Part shown: in pieces, positions 32,171-44,552 of the stretch
Position numbering within the stretch: the stretch's first letter is position 1
Layout: each line of letters starts with the position of its first letter
Assembly: GCA_019054805.1 (NCBI GenBank)
Contig: JAHQIY010000027.1
Coordinates: 186,001 to 250,000 of the forward strand
Length of the DNA: 64,000 nt
From: Brachionus manjavacas
Taxonomy: Eukaryota > Rotifera > Eurotatoria > Ploima > Brachionidae
Direction: 5' to 3'
Made by a program: the position numbers and the translations under genes
The notes under the pieces: generated by a model
Seen by the model: only the letters and a program-made list of their open reading frames with translations
What the model was told of the DNA's origin: nothing
The model's database searches: none

Positions 32171-33489
32171 AAAAATTTCCGAATTATATATCTTAATCCG
32201 GACTAACCTCTAATTCTCAATATTTTAGTACGGACTAGCCAATTTTTAAACATAAAAAATGGTTTGACTGTATTTAATTGCCCACAATCAATATTAATTT
32301 TACACAACACAAAAAATTTATTTTGCTTGTCATGGCTAACATTAGTTTTTATTTTCAATTAAAGGTAAATTTTTAATTCGCAATTTTTTGAAAATATTAC
32401 GTATAATAAAATAAATAGACGCGCAAACAATATGAAATTTAGAAAATAAAATGATTTTCATAAATTATTAGTGTGGGAGTTAAGTTTTTTATTGTAATCT
32501 AATGTTAATCAAAAAAAATCTGAATTTTTTTCCAATTGATTGATTTTTTAATACTAATTAAATTTTTTAGTTATATCGAAAATAAAGGCGCATAAGATGG
32601 AGACTGTTTTGGATCGGAAATTTTAATATTTTTAGTTTTTGGTCTATTGAAAGCTCAATTTTATTTAAAATTTTTTAGCTGTTTTTTTTTTATTATTTTT
32701 ATAATCCGAAATATTTTTAAAAATTAAAGTAATCAAACAGAGTTAAAATGAAAAATTGATAATCTACAAATATAACTCAACAAGTCTTGTCTAAAATGCA
32801 AACACTGCACGCTTTATTTTACAGTGTGCTATCGTTGGTTGAGCGACAGCCTTAAAATTAAAATTTTTAATTTTGATTAATAACTCAAAAAGATATTTTA
32901 GTTGAAAAATCTTTAAAAATATGATCATTTAAAAGTTTTTTATAGTTAAAAAAAAATTTCTTTTTTTAGTATTAAAATCATCTTTAAACATAAAAAGTAC
33001 ATGCTCAAAATACTTTGTAATTTCATCATTTGCAAAAAACACGCGGATATTCTTTTTTTAATTTGAAAAAAGGATTTTGAAGCTTAAACATTTTGAAATA
33101 TGCATTGCAATTAATTACGTAGTTAAAATATTTTGAGCAAGGGAGAAATTTTGAACTTTAATTTTAATTTTTGCTTTGCTAAAAAATAATTCTCTTTTCT
33201 ATTCAAGCGAAAAAAGGGGAGTTCTTCCTTTTCCTGTTCCTTTAAGAGCAATGGCTCTGAACTCACACAAAGGTTACTACATCGAATTGATCATCTACAC
33301 ATTTATTTTTACCCAGTCGAAACTGGCTTTAATCTTTGTTACTGCAGATACTGCAGAGATATTTTGAAGATTTTCAGCAGGTTTTGAATTTGTGATTCTC
33401 TGATTAACAGAAAACTTATTTTCAGTTCCTCTTTGATATGAATAATCAAGTTAAATGACCAATTCAGATAAAGAATTCTTTAAAATTCG
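32171..33489 (+). repeat. Repeat P, plus-oriented arm of an inverted pair
   Basis: Matches 40528-41787 in reverse complement along its whole length (for example TCTTAATCCGGACTAACCTC and TGACCAATTCAGATAAAGAA), with small indels and one about 48-bp block (TTAGTACGGACTAGCC...) missing from the other arm. Both arms keep a 63-codon frame with three substitutions, too little to call a gene. No terminal inverted repeats or coding domain recognised. Confidence 0.85.
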
Positions 33490-33667
33490 GAACAAATTCA
33501 CCCTATTTCGTGACCATAAATTGCTAAATGTAATTTTATTTAAAGCTTGTAATCTTGAATTCTAAAAATAAACAAAAAAATTTTCCTAATTTGAAAAATA
33601 ATTTTTTATAATTTTATTAATTTTATTTCCTTTATATTAAATTAATAAATAATACTAAGGGTTTGAA

Positions 33668-33980
33668 AAATGCATGGGAATCCACTGTTGCGGAGAAAGA
33701 AATAACAAAGGTGAAAGACTTGTAGATCTGTGTATGACTAACAACCTCTGTATAGTTGAAACAATGTTTCAGCACAAAAATATACGCAAACTGACATGGC
33801 GATCTCCAGATAAGAAAACTTTAAACCAAATTGATCATTTAATGATCAATAAGAGGTGGAGGTCTTCCCTAAATAACACCAAAGTCTTCAGAGGAGCCTA
33901 CATATATTGTGATCATTATCTGGTAGGAGCGTGTATAAAGCTAAAACTGAGTAAAGCCTATCAGCTAAAGGGCTGGTAGA
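33668..33980 (+). pseudogene. RTE-type LINE endonuclease fragment
   Basis: MGIHCCGERNNKGERLVDLC, FQHKNIRKLTWRSPDKKTLN and QIDHLMINKRWRSSL match the second half of the APE endonuclease of RTE/'craniofacial development protein 2-like' elements, including the conserved NQIDH and the (S/C)DHYLV catalytic His. It ends abruptly at about 33967, where a GGCTGGTAGACCG motif starts. Confidence 0.8.
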
Positions 33981-35976
33981 CCGAGTCCAATTTTAAAGCC
34001 GGTTTTTAAACCAGTTTCCAAATAAAATCGGTTTTAAAAACCGGTTTCAAAAAAGAACCGGTTTTCAGAATCAATTTTACAATTATTTTTTTTGGGTTAA
34101 AAATTTTTGCGAATAAAACTGATCTGTTGCTGTTTTTAAAAAAGCTGTTTTTTGATTAAAGAGGAACCTTTTTTCTAAAAATACTAATCTAGAAAAAAAT
34201 TGCACTATTAGGAACTTAAAATATTAACAATACTAAATAAAAAAAATGACATGTAAATTTCCAAGTCAATGCTTTTTGCATGCAAAGTACTTTTAATTTA
34301 CTATAAACATAAAAAAAGCTTCTAGTAAAAAATCAATCAAGCGTTAAAGATATTTTTCCACCTAAACTTGATTAATATGAGAGAAAAATAGAAAACTTAA
34401 ATTATTCAAAAGATAATTAATTTTACTCATTTGATTTTACACATACGTAAAAAAAAATTTCAGGCTTTGTAATTCTTCATCACCCAAAGTAATCATCATT
34501 CTTAAATAACTAAGTATTTATAAATTAAAATTAAATAAAAAACTCATTTGATATTAAAAAAAGTCTTTAAACTAAAATTGCTATTTTGATTTTAAAAATT
34601 TTATATTTTTATTTTTGACAGTTGTTAAAATTACTCAATAATACTTTTGAGAGATGCTGAGCTCTTAATAAAGACAAAAAAGGCTCTGGTAGGTCTTAAG
34701 AAGCAAGTGGTGTTCAATAGTTTTTTCTAAGTACAAAAAAATTATATGAACTTTTATCTGAAGTAAAAATAAAATCAAAATCAATATTTTGAAGTTCTGC
34801 AATACAAAATTTAACTTTTTTTCGCTTTAATATATTTTAATTAATATAGAAATATCATCTTAAGTCATAATTTGGATGCTTTAATGTGGATTTTTAAATT
34901 TGTCTTTAAAATTTTCAAACAAATATTTTATAAAACTCAATAAAGGATCATTTGGAAAAAAAAAGATTTAATAATAATAAGCATTTTGTGTTTAATTAAA
35001 AAGTATTTTAAAAAAGCTTTTTAATATAATATAATATAATATAAGTTACAACAAGCTAGCAAGCTAGACTTTCGAAGATGGGAAACAGTAGGATCCCATC
35101 TATGGTAACTGTGGTATTTAATAATAACAATAACAAAAAAAAAACTATGCTACTTTATACTTTCATATACTACATATATTAGATCAGCATTGCATTTTGA
35201 ATTTTAAATTAATCTTTTTCTTTTTTCTCCTTTTTTCTTCTTTTTGTATTCTTTCTACTAGTTATATTTTTAGACTGATCCAATCAAGCAAATTAACCAG
35301 ATTAATCAAATCAAGATTTTTTCATCATTTTTATTAAGATTTTAATATTTTAAATTTTGATCATGTGATCATGATCATGAACTTCAAGTTGCCATTATTT
35401 TATATCGATTTTGTTTGAAAATTTTTTCAAAAGAAAATTTGTGTAATAATGAAAATTTAAACTGTTTATTTTTAATATTTGTGGCTATTTAAATAAATTT
35501 TAGGTATAAAATTAAAAATTGTGGCGTCTTATTAAAAAAAAATTGCGCACATGATTTTATATCTTTTTTTTTTTGAAAATTATTAAATTTTTAGCATTAA
35601 AATGTTTGAGTTAGTTATTAGTTTGTTTAAAACAAGAATGAACCGTGTCAATTTGGCATCGTCTGTAATTGTGAATATCTAAAAGAAGTTCTATTAGGCT
35701 TTTATTAAAGTTATTTTATTTTTTTCATTTATCTATAATCTATAAGATCAGATATATATCGTCAAAATTTAACAACAGATTTTTCGTTTACTTGCTTTCT
35801 AAAAAAAGTATTATTCTGAGTTTGGTCTTTTCAGTGTTAAGAACTGTATGCAGAATAGATTTAAATCAAGGTTTCAGCTTTAAGATGCTCAAGTGACTTT
35901 AAAAATAACTATTTGTCTAAAATAGTAAGTAAAAGAAGGAGAATATAGCAAATTAGGCAGCAAATATATATTATAG
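33968..35976. other. AT-rich stretch with a hAT-like end motif
   Basis: GGGCTGGTAGACCGAGTCC with several AACCGGTTTT motifs (33966-34065) resembles the CCGG-rich ends of hAT-family MITEs, and a similar end occurs at 38329. A short TATAA run lies at about 35022-35044. No gene found. The last 300 bp are the 3' flank of the DUF229 gene. Confidence 0.4.
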
Positions 35977-37983
35977 CTAATAGCAAAAACAAAATTGTTT
36001 AAGGATTCTATCGTCGATGCAAAATGGTTGATTTCCGTAGGCACTTAAACGAACTGTTTCACTGCTGAATTCAAATTTATTGTTGACATAATAAACAAAA
36101 CTCTCAAACCAAGCATCACCGGGCTGCAACACATATACAATTCGATATAAAAGCTTATTAATTGTGTTTGCTTTTTGAATTTTGACCAGTTTTTCAATTT
36201 TATACATTTTGCATTTTGATCTAATCATGTTTGTCTTTGAAACAACATGGTCTAGAACAAATTTAGACATGGTTTTAAAATCAAATTTTGTTTCTGATTT
36301 TAACATTTTCTCGTCTATGTCGGTGTATTTTAAACATGGACAAAATTTTTCAGGAATGTAGGCTTCATCGCACGATCTATTTAGGTGAACATTTTCAAAA
36401 AGGGAAATTCCGCGTTTTTCTCTTTGATTAACTGAATTGCTGCTAAATTCATGTTCGTAGCCAGTTGTTGGTCCATGAACATTTAAGAACAAAAATTGTC
36501 TAAGAGTTTGAAATATGTCAAAAAAAGAAATTAGTTTTTGTTTGTTTTTTTTTAAATTTTCATAGTAAATAGTATTTTTCATGTTGTTCGGAATTTTGAT
36601 GCTCAAAAATGGCAGAAATTTTTCCATTCTGCCCATTTCAGTCTGGTATGAATAGGAAACAAGTTTATTGCCATGATCTGTGAAAAATATAAACAATGTT
36701 TCATCAAGAACAAGTTGTTTTAGAAAATCTCTAAGGTGTTGGTCCATCTTTTGCGGTATTGCAAAATAGTCATGAGTATACTCGGTCAAATAGTTTAAGC
36801 TAAAATATGGAATTTTTTCACTGCTGTCTTTAATTGCTGTGATAAAATGTTTCATCATATCAAACCAAGTAAAGTAAGTCGGATAGTTAAAATGACATTT
36901 ATCCGGTCCACTTCTAATTTCGTAGTACTTTGACCAGAACGGTCTGCCATATAAATCGGTTGGCCATTGTTTAAAGCCTTTTTTCAAGTAGTTAAACATG
37001 GAAATCGATGGATAATCTTGCTGATACATGGTTACATATCCATTTTTTTCATAATCATACCATAAAAAAGGTATGTGATCGTGAAATGTTGAATATTTAT
37101 TTCTGAATTCATTTATTTCGTTTCTTGAAGAATCATCATTTTGTGCAGTAACAGCTGACAGCATGGCCAATAAGTTAGGAAAAGTGCTTCCATCTAATGA
37201 GTTAAAATGATCAAATATTACATTATTTTCAAGCGATGTCAAGTATTTCCTGGTTAATGGAAATATTCGTCTGAAATGCTTAGCAGATAGAGAATCAATT
37301 CCCATTATTAAAACATTCATTTTGTCTTGTTTAATGTAGTCTAGAGTGGGCAACTTATGAACTGAGCTTTGATTAGGGGTTATATATTTCTGTCTGTCTT
37401 TTATCAGCTGGCTCATGTCTTCCGGATACACAGTTAGAACTTGATCGAATATTTTTGAATTATTTAGTTTGTTTTCACAGATTAAATAGAAGAAGCCATA
37501 TGCTGATAATTTTATTTCACTTGAATTAAAGAAATAAATGGGTTTTATAATTTCGACCTGTCTATTTTGTTCGGACGCATTGATTTTCTTATCAAATTTA
37601 TGTGTATAGCATTGAATGTGTTGTGTGCTTGTCCTTGCCAGTTTGGACAAAAGATCAAAGTCCAATTTTATTTTATATTTTTCCTGTGAAATAACTCTCT
37701 GAAAGCTTAAGTCTATTCCGCAAGAGTCGAGTTTTTTCTGTAACAATTGTTTACGGGCTGAAAGCAGATATTTGCTTGTCAATTCATCATCAGCCTTGTA
37801 AACAAGATCATGGAACAAACATTTAGAGTTTCTATAGTCGTCTTTTTGAGCACTGATGTTGTCAGTGAATTCAGAAAGACGGCTCTTGTTTGCTTCATGT
37901 ATGCTATAATTGTTTAAGAAATAAATACAAAAAATTGAAATGATCAAAATACCAAAGACAAACAATTTAAGTTTTAGCTTCAT
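35977..37983 (-). CDS. DUF229 family protein (alkaline phosphatase/sulfatase superfamily), 668 aa
   Basis: DUF229 proteins are membrane-anchored relatives of sulfatases; substrates are unknown. Residues 7-25 (LFVFGILIISIFCIYFLNN) form a signal anchor after a Lys-rich start, implying a type II protein with a lumenal or extracellular body. The catalytic-like domain starts at about 222: MNVLIMGIDSLSAKHFRRIF supplies the first metal-binding Asp and the following Ser. DGSTFPNLLAML and later YFSLNYLTEYTHD and LFIFFTDHGNKL (second metal site, DHG) follow. Cysteines occur in the C-terminal part (SCDEAYIPEKFCPC). Length is typical. The gene is intronless from ATG to TAA. It lies alone between inverted repeat arms, and no frameshift is visible. 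Confidence 0.9.
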   Translation of the reverse strand: MKLKLKLFVFGILIISIFCIYFLNNYSIHEANKSRLSEFTDNISAQKDDYRNSKCLFHDLVYKADDELTSKYLLSARKQLLQKKLDSCGIDLSFQRVISQEKYKIKLDFDLLSKLARTSTQHIQCYTHKFDKKINASEQNRQVEIIKPIYFFNSSEIKLSAYGFFYLICENKLNNSKIFDQVLTVYPEDMSQLIKDRQKYITPNQSSVHKLPTLDYIKQDKMNVLIMGIDSLSAKHFRRIFPLTRKYLTSLENNVIFDHFNSLDGSTFPNLLAMLSAVTAQNDDSSRNEINEFRNKYSTFHDHIPFLWYDYEKNGYVTMYQQDYPSISMFNYLKKGFKQWPTDLYGRPFWSKYYEIRSGPDKCHFNYPTYFTWFDMMKHFITAIKDSSEKIPYFSLNYLTEYTHDYFAIPQKMDQHLRDFLKQLVLDETLFIFFTDHGNKLVSYSYQTEMGRMEKFLPFLSIKIPNNMKNTIYYENLKKNKQKLISFFDIFQTLRQFLFLNVHGPTTGYEHEFSSNSVNQREKRGISLFENVHLNRSCDEAYIPEKFCPCLKYTDIDEKMLKSETKFDFKTMSKFVLDHVVSKTNMIRSKCKMYKIEKLVKIQKANTINKLLYRIVYVLQPGDAWFESFVYYVNNKFEFSSETVRLSAYGNQPFCIDDRILKQFCFCY

Positions 37984-38094
37984 TTTGTTAATTCTAAAAA
38001 ATGATAATTGATTAAATAAAAATAGGATATTAAATATTATGCTAAAATAAAATAAGATTAAATAAAATTTTAAAACCCTTATTCTAAAACCTTT

Positions 38095-38325
38095 ATTTAT
38101 TTATTTGTTTTCTGTACCGAGCTAGAGCTCCTCCAGAATAAAATTAAAAATAAAGTAAGTAAGCTAAAAAAAAATGTAAAGATAGTTAAAAGACATATAT
38201 TGAAATAACCTTAAATGTCCTAGAGTCTAAAAAGAATCTAATCCAGTCAGTCAAGTGATCAAGTGGATTCATTTTAATCAATTTATAAATTAATCCTTCA
38301 TGCCAAACCCTATCAAAGTAGGGCT
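38095..38325 (-). mobile_element. Internally deleted LINE copy (same family as 24.4-28.3 kb)
   Basis: The minus strand begins CTTTGATAGGGTTTGGCATG (the AFDRVWHEG part of the reverse transcriptase) and continues to the TTTTTAGACTCTAGGACATT stretch. It then jumps to the 3' signature CTGGAGGAGCTCTAGCTCGG and the AAATAAATAAATAAA tail. Both the 5' part and the middle are missing. Confidence 0.8.
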
Positions 38326-39119
38326 GGTAGACCGGTTCCTTAAAGCCAGTTTCAATGTTTCAAAGCTGTTTTTTCTATATATATTTTATATAATTAAATA
38401 GAGTTATAATTCTAAGAATATTTATTTTTAAAATAAAAAAAAATTAAAAAAAAAAAGAAAAAAGAAACATAAAATAGATTTTTTTGATATTTTAACTCGT
38501 TTTTGGCTTTTTATTAATAAGAATTGAAGATTCCTTTTATCCAAGGTTTGAAAAAAAAAGTTAAATATGATCACTGAAGGATTTTAATTTAAAGACTAAA
38601 ATAACACAAAAAGAAATAAAAGAATCTCTAACAAAACATTAAATATTTAAGAAATTTTTAGCATTTTTTGAAGTGATCTAAAATTTGGTTAATTAAAGGA
38701 ATATTTATAGCCTGCAAAAAAAAGTTTTTTCGTAATTTTAATCATTTTTAAATTAGTTGCAGTTTAATGATTTTTCTTAAGTAATAATCAGATTTATTTC
38801 ATTTAAAATACAATAATTGTTATTTTTAATTTTTTTTGATGGAATTCAAATTAAATTTACCATTAAAAAAGAAAGAAAATATTATACCTATAATTTTTTG
38901 TATATTGGATAGTAATTTTAAATTATACGCACTGATATTTTAAATTAAACCTAATGTTTCTTAGGTAGCATTATTTTAAGAATTATTTTTAAGATGAACA
39001 CATCATGTTGTCGTAGTCATAAAAATTTTCGATATTGAAGAATTTATCTATCTCTAAAAATATTAAAAAGCATTCAATATTTGAAAACACTTTATGTATC
39101 AGTTGAAAACACCACCTTT
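38326..39119. other. AT-rich stretch starting with a hAT-like end motif
   Basis: AGGGCTGGTAGACCGGTTCC at about 38328 repeats the motif at 33966 in the same orientation. No coding sequence. Confidence 0.4.
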
Positions 39120-39612
39120 ATTAACACTAGATAAGTTTATGTGGGTCCCCTTTTAAGCTGGCTTCTTCTGCTTTGCTAGCACACTGGTTTAAATAGTTCC
39201 TCTTATTACGCCTTGCTCCTTTGTTCACCAGCCTAATCTTTATTCCATATGATGCTTCTAATTTATCGCGCATTCGGTCAGATTTTGCTCGAAGCATTTT
39301 CGCTTTGACTTCCCCTCTTTCAGCTATCAATGCCAATGTCCCATCGGATTTCCATTTTTTCCTTTGATTTTTTAAAAATCCGAGAACCTCTTCTGCTATT
39401 TTACAAAAGGCTTCCCGAATTTCGGATCATCTTCTCTGTATATTCGACTCCTCTTGTTGCTCAAGTTTTTGAAGGCTCTTTCTAAGCTTTGTGCTGTATT
39501 CTGTTTTACGTTTGGGATCATTTAGACGTCCAACATCGAATTTCTTTTCTGTTTTTCTCAGATAGGTTTTACTCAGTTTCAGCTTTATACACGCTCTTAC
39601 CAGATAAGCATT
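39120..39612 (-). pseudogene. RTE-type LINE fragment, linker after the endonuclease
   Basis: The minus strand reads AYLVRACIKLKLSKTYLRKT, VGRLNDPKRKTEYSTKL, then after a stop near 39420 FLKNQRKKWKSDGTLALIAE and RNKRNYLNQCASKAEEASLK. This is the region between endonuclease and reverse transcriptase in 'craniofacial development protein 2-like' RTE elements. It overlaps the 33668-33980 fragment by about 45 bp (RACIKLKLSK) in opposite orientation. Confidence 0.8.
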
Positions 39613-40470
39613 CTTATGAATCAGTGAAAAAATAGTATCTTTGAAAAGAAATAATATAAATACCAGAAGTCAAAGTCATCTTTTTGGCAACATGCAAATT
39701 ATTTTACATTTTCAAATTTTTAAATTTTAAATTTCTTAATATTTTTGTCCAATATCTTAGAAATTTTTTTAATACTCTTTCATAATTTAATAATTTTTGA
39801 GTTTTTTTATTTTTGAAGGAGTCAGAATAAATTAAAAAAAGTATTAACTAAAATTTTATTCTTTGTTCAAACTTGTGGCCTCATTAGATATTTCCCTTGT
39901 TTTATTTAAAGTTTTAATAATTGCAAATTTTATTTTCTAAAATAAATTCTCACCTTTGCAGTTCTTTTTTTAGCGTACAAGGATTCGTCAATTTCAACTA
40001 TCTTGCCTTGTCCGCAAAGTTTTAACTTTTTTTGTCTTAAGACAACGAGCAAAGCTGTCAAATTTACAAGAAAATTTACGAAATTGTTTCTCTGTTTTAA
40101 TTGTGATCAAAGTGGAGAAGAATTGAATCAACTGTCTTTGAAACAGTCAACTCTGCAGCGCAAGATTGAATGAAAGCCAAAATTATACAAAGCGGCTTTT
40201 TAAAAAATTAAAAATATTGAGCTCTCAAAGATGAAATAAATGATCCACAAGAACAACATCGCAATGAAAAAATATCATTCTTGGCATTGGTAACTATATT
40301 CTCAAAAAGTTTTAAATCTTCAATTTCAATTTCATTTTTGATATTTGATTCAAGACATTCAAAGTTTTAAATTTTCTATCAAGAAAATTTAATGAAAAAA
40401 TTTTATATTTTAATGATCAATATATGATATAAGGTATAATCTATGTTGTTTTCTTGCAAAAAAAATCAAA
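39613..40470 (-). repeat. Repeat Q, uninterrupted copy with Merlin transposase relic (39971-40370)
   Basis: Same order as 20660-21021 followed directly by 23037-23480, without the MULE. The minus strand shows KLCGQGKIVEIDESLYAKK and the FFENIATNAKNDI part of the Merlin N-terminus; the start ATG is lost to an indel (AAATTTTC for AACATTTTC). This copy proves that the MULE at 21-23 kb is an insertion. Confidence 0.85.
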
Positions 40471-40527
40471 AATACTGAATTTAATGCAAAAATAAAACAA
40501 AAAAAAACAAGAATTTTTTTAATACAA

Positions 40528-41787
40528 ATTTTAAAGAATTCTTTATCTGAATTGGTCATTTAACTTGATTATTCATATCAAAGAGGAACTGTAAATAAGT
40601 TTTCTGTAAATCAGAGAATCACAAATTCAAAACCTGCTGAAAATCTTCAAAATATCTCTGCAGTATCTGCAGTAACAAAGATTAAAACCAGTTTCGACTT
40701 GGTAAAAATAAATGTGTAGATGATCAATTCGATGTAGTAACCTTTGTGTGAGTTCAGAGCCATTACTCTTAAAGGAACAGGAAAAGGAAGAACTCCCCTT
40801 TTTTCGCTTGAATAGAAAAGAGAATTATTTTTTAGCAAAGTAAAAAATAAAATTAAAGTTCAATATTTCTACCTTGCTCAAAATATTTTAACTACGTAAT
40901 TAATTGCAGTGCATATTTCAAAATGTTTAATGTTCAAAAACCCTTTTTTCAAATTAAAAAAAGAATATCCGCGTGTATTTTGCAAATAATGAAATTACGC
41001 ATACAAAGTTTTTTGAGCATGTACATTTTATGTTTAAAGATGATTTTAATACTAAAAAAAGAAATTTTTTTTTAACTATAAAAAACTTTTAAATGATCAT
41101 ATTTTGAAAGATTTTTCAACTAAAATATCTTTTTAAGTTATTAATCAAAATTAAAAATTTAAATTTTAAAGCTGTCGCTCAACCAACGATAGCACACTGT
41201 AAAATAAAGCGTGCAGTGTTTGCATTTTAGACAAGACTTGTTGAGTTATATTTGTAAATTATCAATTTTTCATTTTAGCTCTGTTTGATTACTTTAATTT
41301 TTAAAAATATTTCGGATTATAAAAATAATAAAAAAAAAACTAACAGCTATAAAATTTTAAATAAAATTGAGCTTTCAAAAGACCAAAAACTAAAAATATT
41401 AAAATTTCCGATTCAAAGCAGTCTCCATCTTATGCGCCTTTATTTTCGATATAACTAAAAAATTTAATTAGTATTAAAAAATCAGTCAATTGGAAAAAAA
41501 TTCAGATTTTTTTAATTAACATTAGATTACAATAAAAAACTTAACTCCCACACTAATAATTTATAAAGATCATTTTATTTTCTAAATTTCATATTGTTTG
41601 TGCGTGTATTTATTTCATTATACGTAATATTTTCAAAAAATTGCTAATTAAAAATTTACCTTAATAATGTTAACCATGACAAGCACAATCAATTTATTAT
41701 GTTGTTTAAAATTAATATTGATTGTGGGCAATTAAATATTGAGAATTAGAGGTTAGTCCGGATTAAGATATATAATTCGGAAATTTT
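40528..41787 (-). repeat. Repeat P, minus-oriented arm
   Basis: Reverse complement of 32171-33489 with small indels. Together with R copy 4 it mirrors the R-P order found at 29.6-33.5 kb. Confidence 0.85.
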
Positions 41788-42146
41788 TTTATCTATTTAA
41801 AGAAAAAAAATAACAATTTTATAATTATTAATCGATTTTAAGATTAAGTTTTTGATTTGATTGATTCTAATCTTTGGTTTTTAAAATTGTTTCACTTTGG
41901 GTTCAATGATAATTTTTTAGTTCTTCTTTCCAAATATTATACTGAAAAATCCAAGCCTACTCCACTCAAGTTAGATGTACCGAAGGAAAGAAGAACCGTG
42001 ATTCTGACTAATGGATTGCCGATGCGATGAATTTGACTCATAAAATTTTACTTATTGGTCATGAGTACAGTAGGAATTTTTCTTTAGATAAGGCATATCA
42101 AGAGATAAATGAATGAAAAATTTTTTGTTTTCTTTTAAAAGATTAG

Positions 42147-43090
42147 TCACCCTCCTATTTTTTCATCCGGGCTTGGGGCCGGCAAACGGCATAGTTATGA
42201 CGGCGTCTTCCCCTAAGAAGCACGTGGGACGTTCATCATAAACAGCGCCACTCATCCGAGCACTAAAAGGCTGCGAACTCGACAACTATTTAGACTAGCT
42301 TGGAACCACAAACCAAGCGACATTCTCTTTAAGAGAGAATGCCTTAACTTTAGCGCTTCCAAAGTTACGGCTATCCAAAGAGGGTCAGCTGTAAAACAAG
42401 CTCTTGCTCTGTTAAGATTCTATACTGGGTGATGGTCAAAGCCAGCGGCACCCTCATACGACAAGACTAGGACAAAGACCCGTAGATCTATGTACCCGTA
42501 ATACAGCTCTTCTTCAGACTCGTAGAAGACCACATTGTGTGGCTGCCACCACCCTCCTCTTTTCTCATCCTGGGCTTGGGACCGGCTAACGGCAGAGTTA
42601 TGGCGCATTTAAATCTTATTTTTATCTTTGTTTCTTTGAATTTATGTTGGATTAAAATGAACAATTTTTTTACTTCTTTCAAATATGTGAACCATAACAA
42701 CTGAATGTAAAAGTTTAGTTTTAAATTAAAATGTTTTAAGTTAAAATGCCTCATCTTTAACCATAAATAATTTCTTATCTTTTTTCGAAATCTTTTGGTT
42801 AATTCGGTACTTAATATTAAAATGCCAAATTTTGATAAAAAGTCTTAAACTAAATTCACATTTTTTAAGTTTTTTAAATTTTTTACATTTAAAAAATGTT
42901 TTCTTAATTTGAAATTCTCCCAATGTGAGTAAAGTGACTTGCTAGCCATCTGTCTTTTTAAATGACAGCTATTAATGATTACAAAAAGGCTCTCAATTTC
43001 GACACTTTTATTTCAAAGGCTTTTTGACGAAAAGTGTTTCAATTCTTTAAAACCAAACATACAATTGTAGCAGATAACTTTTAAGTATTG
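42147..43090 (-). repeat. Repeat R, copy 4 (GC-rich core 42147-42606)
   Basis: Minus-oriented copy, leader of the same type as copy 3 (ATACAATTGTAGCAG... in plus reading). Core differences noticed: GGGGCCGG for GGGACCGG and AAGCTCTTGC for AAGTTCTTGC. It lies within duplication copy A; its partner in copy B is R copy 5. Confidence 0.85.
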
Positions 43091-43299
43091 AGAATGTTTT
43101 TCAGTACAAACTCAAACTCAAACTTATACCTAAATTTTTTTTAAAATAAAGTTAATAGGTTTTCATTTATTTAGATTTATAAATATAATGAATTATTAAG
43201 AATTATTATTATTAAATAAAAAATTATTATTAATATTATGATTACAAAAAGGCTGCCAATTTAGACACTTTTATTTCAGATGCTTTTTGACGAAAAGAA

Positions 43300-43789
43300 T
43301 TACTTATTTTTTAATGGCAAACAGTTATCAACGTCAGAAACCGAAAGAGATCTTGGAGTTATCTTCATACAAATCTAAAATGGAAAAATCAAGTGATAGA
43401 GGCCACAAATGTTTGGTCGTTTTGGTTGTAAGTTATTTAGTTCATTCTATTTAACTTTAGTTCGTTCTCTTTTGAAATTTGCTGTGCCTGTATGGTCTCC
43501 AATTCTTAAGTCGGACTGTGAGAATGTTGAAAGGATTCAACGCAGAGCCAAGAAACTTGTTTCTTCAATTAGAAAAAAACCGTATGAAAGCAGATTGAAG
43601 GCTTTGAACATTCCAAATCTGGTGAAAAGAAGAGGTCACTACTTCAAATATCACGAAGAAATTTCGAGGCTCCAACATAGAGATAACTTTTTTTTAACAG
43701 AACCGCTAACATATGAAACTCACTGCCAAATCAATTTGTTGAAGCCCCTAATGTTAACAGCTTTAAAGCAGGCTTTGATTGCTGGATGA
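43300..43789 (+). pseudogene. CR1/L2-like reverse transcriptase C-terminal fragment
   Basis: SETERDLGVIF, a broken stretch, then FYLTLVRSLLKFAVPVWSPI, CENVERIQRRAKKLV, YESRLKALNIPNLVKRRGHY: the thumb/C-terminal region shared with the LINE at 30.7-31.6 kb. Cut off at GCAGCA (43795), where the sequence jumps into the 620-bp unit; in copy B the LINE goes on to its natural 3' end. Confidence 0.8.
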
Positions 43790-44552
43790 GCAGCATCTTA
43801 CTTCCTGGTCATTTTTATTGGCGTGGAATCATAAAATTTATCACTCGTTAAAACGAAATTGATGGATTTATTAAAACGAAACCTATAATAAATTGTGGAA
43901 TTACCTTTTGTTTTGATTGGAATTGAAAAACTGATCAGAAAATGTTTGGATTCCTTAATTGCAGTTAAAAGTGGAGAAACGAATTTATATCAAAAGCGAA
44001 ATTACCGCAATAGGAGTTCAAAACTTCTTATCTGAGAGAGCATTTTTCAGTAATTATTTTCAAATGTTTGTAGTTTCTTTTAATATTTCAATTTTTGATG
44101 GAAATATTCTATAGGACATTTTTTTTTAAAAAAATTGAAAGGGTCAGATTTAGAGTTATTTTAAAAATTCTTAATTTTATTATCATGGGTTCAAATTTGG
44201 TTTATAGATTAATTCCTAAACAAATCAGATAAAAAATTTAAATTTAAATTTTTAAATATTTACTATTGATATAAAATTTTTTCTAATATTCATTCACATT
44301 TACAATTATGCTAAATATTTTCCTTAAAACAATTATTAAACAGTTATTTAGCTATATTTTATTATTTAACAAAAGTTTAAGAATTTTTTTTAATTTAAGA
44401 ATTCATCAATTTTTAAATTATATATTTTTTTTAATTTATTTTAGATATTTACATTACTAATTAAAAACTTAAAAATTACTGCAATCGTGCTGAAAATAAG
44501 CGTTTTTTTAAAAAAACTGATTCTTTTAATTTTATTGAAGAATTAGAGAATT

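Noticed and set aside
33176..33367. 63-codon frame conserved in both arms of repeat P
   Set aside because: Only two diverged copies, no domain, AT-rich hydrophobic composition; conservation follows the repeat.
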